From assembly GCA_963837325.1 (NCBI GenBank), contig CAWIMV010000001.1:930001-994000 (forward strand): 64,000 bases of DNA, given 5' to 3'. The notes below the pieces were generated by a model that saw only the letters and a program-made list of their open reading frames with translations, had not been told where the DNA came from and searched no databases. Within the stretch, counting starts at the first letter, position 1, and every line of letters begins with the position of its first letter. Shown here piece after piece: positions 59,599-64,000 of this stretch. The translations under genes and the position numbers were made by a program. Source of the stretch: CAVQKZ01 sp963837325. GTDB lineage: Bacteria; Actinomycetota; Actinomycetes; Mycobacteriales; Jatrophihabitantaceae.

Positions 59599-60900
59599 AT
59601 GGGCCGCAGCGCCGACATGCCGCGTTCAGCCGAGCAACTCGCCGGCGACGACACCGGATGCACGATCCTGCACGTCGATATGGACGCGTTCTATGCCAGC
59701 GTCGAAATCCGTCGTGACCCCGCGCTGAACGGCAAGCCGCTCGTCGTCGGCGGCGGAGTACGCGGTGTGGTCGCCGCCGCGTCATACGAGGCGCGCAAGT
59801 ACGGGGTCCGCAGCGCGATGCCGATGGGTCAGGCCTTGCGCCTGTGCCCCCGGCTCGTCGTCGTCGCGCCGGACCGCGAGGCGTACGCAGCGGCATCGGC
59901 CGCCGTCATGGCGATCCTGCGTGACGTCACGCCGCTGGTTGAACCCCTCTCGCTCGACGAGGCATTCCTCGACGTCGCCGGCGCGGTTCGGCTGCATGGG
60001 CGGCCAGCCACGATCGCCGCCGACGTCCGGGCCCGGGTGTCCGACGAACTCGCCCTCACCTGTTCGGTCGGGGTGGCGTCCACAAAGTTCGTGGCCAAGC
60101 TCGCCTCTGCGCACTGCAAACCGGATGGATTGCTGGTCGTGCCGGTCGACCAGGTTCTGAATTTCTTGCGCCCCTTGCCGGTCACCGTGCTCTGGGGCGT
60201 GGGTGCGCGGACGGCCGAACCGTTGCATCGGCTCGGCGTGCGCACCGTCGCTGACCTCGCCGAGACGCCGATCGAGACCTTGCGGCGTGCGCTCGGATCA
60301 GCGGTCGCGGATCATCTGCACAGGCTGGCCCAAGGCCGCGACCCCCGCACGGTGCAGCCGCACGAGGTCGAGAAGTCGATCAGCTCCGACCACACCAGCG
60401 ACGCCGACCTCACCACTGACGCCGAAGTGCGCCGCGAACTACTGCGCCTGTCCGGCGATGTCGGTAGGCGCGTGCGGGAACGCGGTTGGACTGCGCGCAC
60501 CGTCGGTATCAAGATCCGCTTCGCGGACTTCCGGACGGTTACCCGCGTGCGGACCCTGCCGGGATGGACGGACTCGACCTCGGTGGTCTACAAGACGGCG
60601 GCGGAGCTCTACGACGCGCTGGATCTCGACCAGCCCCGGATCCGACTGGTGGGCGTCAAGTGCGAGAACCTGCGTCCGGCCGGCGAAGCACCCGAACAAC
60701 TCACCCTGGACGCCCTTGTCGACGAGCAGCCCGGCGAGACCCGGAGAGCCGTTGAGGGCGCCGACCGGGTCCTGGACGCGGCCCGCGCGAGGTTTGGGGC
60801 CGGGGCCATGGGCTACGGCAGCCTGCTGCCGACACCGGGGCGCGACGAGCGGGCGGATGCCGCCAACGCCTCAGAGGCCCCAAGCTCCGAGACTTGTTGA
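59599..60900 (+). CDS. dinB: DNA polymerase IV (Y family)
   Basis: A 433-residue translesion polymerase: ILHVDMDAFYASVEIRRDP (catalytic Asp, steric gate FY), PLSLDEAFLDVAG (Asp-Glu pair), CSVGVASTKFVAKLAS, the HhH-type PVTVLWGVGARTAEPLHRLGV, the little-finger domain and the clamp-binding-like EQLTLDAL near the C-terminus. Part of the SOS-box operon starting at 58354. ATG 59599 is the start; the earlier in-frame stretch lies inside the methyltransferase gene. Confidence 0.95.
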   Translation: MGRSADMPRSAEQLAGDDTGCTILHVDMDAFYASVEIRRDPALNGKPLVVGGGVRGVVAAASYEARKYGVRSAMPMGQALRLCPRLVVVAPDREAYAAASAAVMAILRDVTPLVEPLSLDEAFLDVAGAVRLHGRPATIAADVRARVSDELALTCSVGVASTKFVAKLASAHCKPDGLLVVPVDQVLNFLRPLPVTVLWGVGARTAEPLHRLGVRTVADLAETPIETLRRALGSAVADHLHRLAQGRDPRTVQPHEVEKSISSDHTSDADLTTDAEVRRELLRLSGDVGRRVRERGWTARTVGIKIRFADFRTVTRVRTLPGWTDSTSVVYKTAAELYDALDLDQPRIRLVGVKCENLRPAGEAPEQLTLDALVDEQPGETRRAVEGADRVLDAARARFGAGAMGYGSLLPTPGRDERADAANASEAPSSETC

Positions 60901-61047
60901 AGTCGTAACTTTCGATCCGGCGAATCGACTCGTATGCTCGAAGTAGGCAGCACGCGCGAGCGGCCCCGGGTAGTTCCGCAACCTGCCGGCAATGTCGGTG
61001 AATTGGACAACACGACGCCGGTCGACCGGCGATGAAGGAGGGCAACG

Positions 61048-61422
61048 GTGCCGCTCTCCGACCACGAGCAGAGGTTGCTCGACCAGATCGAGCAGGCTCT
61101 GTACGCCGAGGACCCGAAGTTCGCCTCGGCTGTGCGTTCGGCCCGCTCGCGTTCGCGCACTCGCCGCTCAATCATGCTCAGCGCCTTGGGAGTGCTTGTC
61201 GGCCTGGGGCTCGTCCTCGTCGGCCTGGTCGCCAGCCTGATAGTGCTGAGCGTCGTAGGGTTCGTCATCGTCGTCGCATCCTGCGGGTGGGCTGTCCAAT
61301 CGCTGCGAAGGCATCCAACTGGGCCGAGTGAGGCCGTGCCGCAGTCCGGCCGTTCGCCTCGCCAGACCGGTTTGCGCACTCGTATGGAAGACCGGCTGCG
61401 TCGTCGCTTCGACGAAAGCTGA
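61048..61422 (+). CDS. DUF3040 membrane protein
   Basis: A 124-residue actinobacterial protein. The cytoplasmic N-terminus MPLSDHEQRLLDQIEQALYAEDPKFASAVR is diagnostic for DUF3040. It is followed by two hydrophobic helices (about 42-82) and a basic tail. It occurs near mraZ and the dcw cluster in many actinobacteria, suggesting a cell-envelope role; function unknown. GTG 61048 has GAAGGAGGG upstream. Confidence 0.9.
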   Translation: MPLSDHEQRLLDQIEQALYAEDPKFASAVRSARSRSRTRRSIMLSALGVLVGLGLVLVGLVASLIVLSVVGFVIVVASCGWAVQSLRRHPTGPSEAVPQSGRSPRQTGLRTRMEDRLRRRFDES

Positions 61423-61427
61423 GCCGC

Positions 61428-63755
61428 TCAGCGGCGTCGGCGCCGCCCGACGATCCGCAACCGCCGCCACCCGAGCGATGCGGGTAGTAACCGCGCCCTG
61501 ATCCGCACCGAGCGACTGCGCTCAGCCCGCAGTCGCGCTTCGACCGTTCGCAACTCGCCCACCAAGGGGTCCGGCTCGCGCCGGCCCGCCGGTGCATAGC
61601 GAGCCACTTCAACGGCCGATGCCAACGTGTCCAGGGATGACTTGGCCGGCGCGTCAACCTGGTGCCCGAGCCAGCCGGCGACCTGGCGTGGCGTGCGCGC
61701 GGGAGACCAGACGTAGCCGAGGTCGACGGCGGTGTCCGACAGTTCGGCCCACAACGGATCGGGGTCGCCGTTGCTAGCCGCCCGCAGCCGCCCTCGTCGC
61801 CGCCGCCACCGCGTCGCGGCCGGCACCGATGCGAGCAGGACCACGAGAACGAGCGCGAGCAGCACCCACATCACCGTGGTGGTGAACAGCGATCGGCTCT
61901 GATGCGTCGCGCTGGCGTTGGGACCGGCCGCGGCCGAGTTGCCGACCGACGCGCGGGGATGCAGTGAGTTCTTGGCCGTGGGAATTTGCTCGCCGTTGGC
62001 GCCCGTCGCGCGCGGATGGGGCGCCCAAGGGAGGTCGGAACTGCTGCCGCCGGAGATGCCGGCGAGTGGTGTCGGGTCGAACGGGATCCATCCGAGGCCG
62101 GGGAAGTATGCCTCGACCCACGAGTGGGCGTCGTCGGTCGTCACGGTGAACCGCCCGTTGCGGTCCGGAGGTTGGTGCGTGTAGCCGAGCACCACGCGCG
62201 CCGGCAGCCCGGCCATGCGCAGCATGATGCCCATCGCGGCGGCGTACTGCTGACAGAAGCCGACCTTGTTGGTCAGGAAGTCGACGAGGTCGCTGCCGGA
62301 GTCGCCCGCCTTGGTCGCCAGGCTGTAGCTGAAGCCGTTGGCGACGTCAGTGAAGTAGTCGTTGAGCGCGCGGGCCTTGGCGTACGGAGTCGAGAGTCCA
62401 TCGGTCAGCCGAGCGACGAGATCGGTGACCAGCTTGGGCATGTTTCGCGGGACCTGGCGGGCCGATTGGACCGAAGCCGGGTATTCCGTCCCCGCGCCCT
62501 GCAGATCCGAGATCGTCGGCGCCGGTTGCGCGACCTGTTCGGTGATCTGCTGGCTGCTGCGCACCCGGCTGCCCACCAGCAGTTCGTCCTCGGTGCTCCA
62601 GTGGGTCGCGCCGTCGACCCCGTCGACCGACGTTGGCTTGCCGAAGATCGGCGGGTTGTCGGACAAACCGGTGATGCTGATCCGGGCGGTGTAGTTCACG
62701 GTCGGACGCTCCGGCGCGGCCGGATCGGTGTCGAACCTGGTGCTGCTCACGTTCTCGGTGCCGCCGTGCCGCAGCGGTGACCACCCCTTGTCGGCGTAGT
62801 TCGCCAGGACGTTCGCGCGCAGGTAGTAGGGCCGCACGGTGTGTGCCGCCCCGAGATCGACGGTGAACAGACTCACCGGCTTGGACCGCTGCAGATCGCC
62901 CTTGAGCGCGTCGAACGGGTCGAGGGAGATCCCGCCGGCCCCGAAGCCGCCGCCCAGGCCGCCGCCCCCGGACCCGTGGTTGTTGTGCAGGGCATTGGCG
63001 ATCAGATTGGCCGGCCGGGACGGTGCCAGTAGCGGGAGAACCACCGCCGCGACCAGAGCGATCGCCGCGATTCGGGGGCCGGACACGGCCAGAGTCGCGG
63101 TGGGGCGAGCCTCACCACTGCGGGGAATGAGGCGGCCCCAGCCCTTCACCTCGTCGTCGGCGTCGATGGACAACAGCAGGAGGAACCCGGCGGCGGCGGC
63201 GGCGAAGAACAACCAGGACACCGGGTGCCGCGGTACGGCGCCGGACACGGTGTAGACGACGAGCAGAGGCACCCCGGCCAGCGCACCCCGGCGTCCGACC
63301 ACCGCGATGAAGTCCACGAGCGCGGCCAAGAGCGGGAGCATCGCCGCCAGGACGAACTTGATGGCGAGGGTGGCATGGACCGGGGCCACGCCATTCGTCG
63401 TTGTGTCGTGTAGATCGTTCAACAGCGAGCTGACGTCGTGCCAACTGCTTCGGGTCGGGAGCAGCCCGCCAAATGCGTGCGCAGGTAGGTAGTGGGCGGT
63501 CAGCCAGATCACCAGCACACCGAGGCCGAGCCAGATGTGCCAGACCTTCGGTCGCTGGCGCAGGCGCAGAATCGCGGCCGGCGCGATCGCGATGGCCATC
63601 GCGAACCAGACCTCGAACAGCCATCGGACGTCGGTGAACAACTCACACAACGGCAGCACGCCGAGCGCGCAGGCCAGCAGCGCGCGCAGGGTGCGGCGGG
63701 TACTGCCGGGTTCGGCAGCGGTCGGCCGCGTCGTGACCCGGGCCGGCGCGGTCAT
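61428..63755 (-). CDS. TgpA-like membrane protein with transglutaminase domain
   Basis: A 775-residue protein. About six N-terminal helices (1-240) precede an extracytoplasmic TgpA region and a transglutaminase domain (about 440-560) with the Cys in KVGFCQQYAAAMGIMLRMAGLPARVVLGY, the His in TDDAHSWVEAYFPGLGW and the Asp in PFDPTP. A C-terminal helix (about 650-670) and DUF4129-like tail follow. Paired with DUF58, it resembles the MoxR-DUF58-TgpA module of envelope biogenesis. ATG 63755 overlaps the DUF58 stop by 4 bp. Confidence 0.9.
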   Translation of the reverse strand: MTAPARVTTRPTAAEPGSTRRTLRALLACALGVLPLCELFTDVRWLFEVWFAMAIAIAPAAILRLRQRPKVWHIWLGLGVLVIWLTAHYLPAHAFGGLLPTRSSWHDVSSLLNDLHDTTTNGVAPVHATLAIKFVLAAMLPLLAALVDFIAVVGRRGALAGVPLLVVYTVSGAVPRHPVSWLFFAAAAAGFLLLLSIDADDEVKGWGRLIPRSGEARPTATLAVSGPRIAAIALVAAVVLPLLAPSRPANLIANALHNNHGSGGGGLGGGFGAGGISLDPFDALKGDLQRSKPVSLFTVDLGAAHTVRPYYLRANVLANYADKGWSPLRHGGTENVSSTRFDTDPAAPERPTVNYTARISITGLSDNPPIFGKPTSVDGVDGATHWSTEDELLVGSRVRSSQQITEQVAQPAPTISDLQGAGTEYPASVQSARQVPRNMPKLVTDLVARLTDGLSTPYAKARALNDYFTDVANGFSYSLATKAGDSGSDLVDFLTNKVGFCQQYAAAMGIMLRMAGLPARVVLGYTHQPPDRNGRFTVTTDDAHSWVEAYFPGLGWIPFDPTPLAGISGGSSSDLPWAPHPRATGANGEQIPTAKNSLHPRASVGNSAAAGPNASATHQSRSLFTTTVMWVLLALVLVVLLASVPAATRWRRRRGRLRAASNGDPDPLWAELSDTAVDLGYVWSPARTPRQVAGWLGHQVDAPAKSSLDTLASAVEVARYAPAGRREPDPLVGELRTVEARLRAERSRSVRIRARLLPASLGWRRLRIVGRRRRR

Positions 63756-64000
63756 CGGCGCCCGCCAACCGGGCGTTCGGGCAGTCCGGCGATCCGGGGG
63801 GCGGCACCCTGACGGGACCGCAACAGGTTCTGCCACGAGGCCGGCGTGGTGTCGCCGCACCGGACGACCACGACACTCCAGCCGGCCGCCCGCAGCACGC
63901 GAGCCGCAGCGTCACAGAGTGGGCTGACCCGAGTCGCGCCTTCGGCCGCCGGCGGCACCAGCCAGGTCTGGGTATCGAGCAGCAACGCGAACGCCGGAAT
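63752..64000 (-). CDS. DUF58 domain protein, C-terminal part, cut by window edge
   Basis: The last 82 codons are visible: FALLLDTQTWLVPPAAEG, an actinobacterial DUF58 C-terminal sequence, through AARVLRAAGWSVVVVRCGDTTPASWQNLL to the stop. The stop overlaps the transglutaminase start (ATGA). The gene continues beyond the right edge. DUF58 proteins have a vWA-like fold and act with a MoxR ATPase, expected just outside the window. Confidence 0.85.
   Translation of the reverse strand: MPAFALLLDTQTWLVPPAAEGATRVSPLCDAAARVLRAAGWSVVVVRCGDTTPASWQNLLRSRQGAAPRIAGLPERPVGGRR

Overview
This window is chromosomal DNA from a high-GC Actinomycetota. The evidence is an actinobacterial bc1-aa3 respiratory cluster (ctaE-qcrCAB, ctaC, ctaF), a PimB-type phosphatidylinositol-mannoside mannosyltransferase, a PASTA-domain Ser/Thr kinase, DUF3040/DUF3043 proteins and an SAV_6107-type HEPN protein. 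Gene content and order follow, from memory, the Mycobacterium tuberculosis stretch Rv2170-Rv2206. It is not a mycobacterium: the interleaved genes differ, and the kinase carries PASTA repeats. The genus cannot be named from the sequence alone.

Layout. 1-2.7 kb: a truncated MMPL transporter divergent from a NarL-type two-component pair. 2.8-4.2 kb: a frameshifted DUF222/HNH gene. 4.2-18.3 kb: DUF3043 protein, DoxX-Rieske fusion, ErpA-type Fe-S carrier, AdoK-type kinase, AsnB, cytochrome oxidase subunits II and IV, QcrB/QcrA/QcrC/CtaE, a pseudo-receiver protein, TrpD and a CtaG-type assembly factor. 18.3-21.2 kb: an AsnC-like ligand-binding protein, a MarR regulator, a 548-bp gene-poor stretch with two twin mini-ORFs, and a diguanylate cyclase. 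21.2-30.2 kb: DnaQ-UvrC fusion, NYN-domain protein, a small CxxC protein, a c-di-AMP riboswitch with an NlpC/P60 endopeptidase, a zinc-protease-like lipoprotein, PimB and a long-chain acyl-CoA ligase. 30.3-37.4 kb: two SRPBCC proteins, an ArsA-like ATPase with a CxxC partner, a ROK kinase, an EEP nuclease-like protein, a lipase, PlsC and an exoribonuclease. 37.5-42.1 kb: phosphofructokinase and two unrelated DAHP synthases flanking a threonine aldolase. 42.1-51.9 kb: methyltransferases, PASTA kinase, Rv2175c-like DNA-binding protein, SDR, CPBP protease, prenyl synthase, MetF, GNAT and YbaK proteins. 51.9-54.5 kb: cysH-sir with a leader peptide. 54.7-58.2 kb: a second, intact DUF222/HNH gene, an APH-fold protein and a CysG/CobA fusion. 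58.3-64 kb: a LexA-type SOS box before HEPN-methyltransferase-dinB, then DUF3040, a TgpA-like transglutaminase and a truncated DUF58 protein, an arrangement I associate with the approach to the mraZ/dcw cluster.

Regulation. At more than 20 genes a NANNNT -10 hexamer sits 6-7 bp before the start codon, so leaderless transcripts appear to be the rule. DNA-damage control appears in two forms. The HNH paralogues share an upstream block and a RecA-independent (PafBC/RecA-NDp-like) promoter. The dinB operon has a perfect CGAAC-N4-GTTCG palindrome plus an imperfect one. The oddest signal is a tandem pair of 21-bp mini-ORFs at 19.3 kb. Both encode MNNWTW, each has its own Shine-Dalgarno, and they are identical except for one synonymous base.
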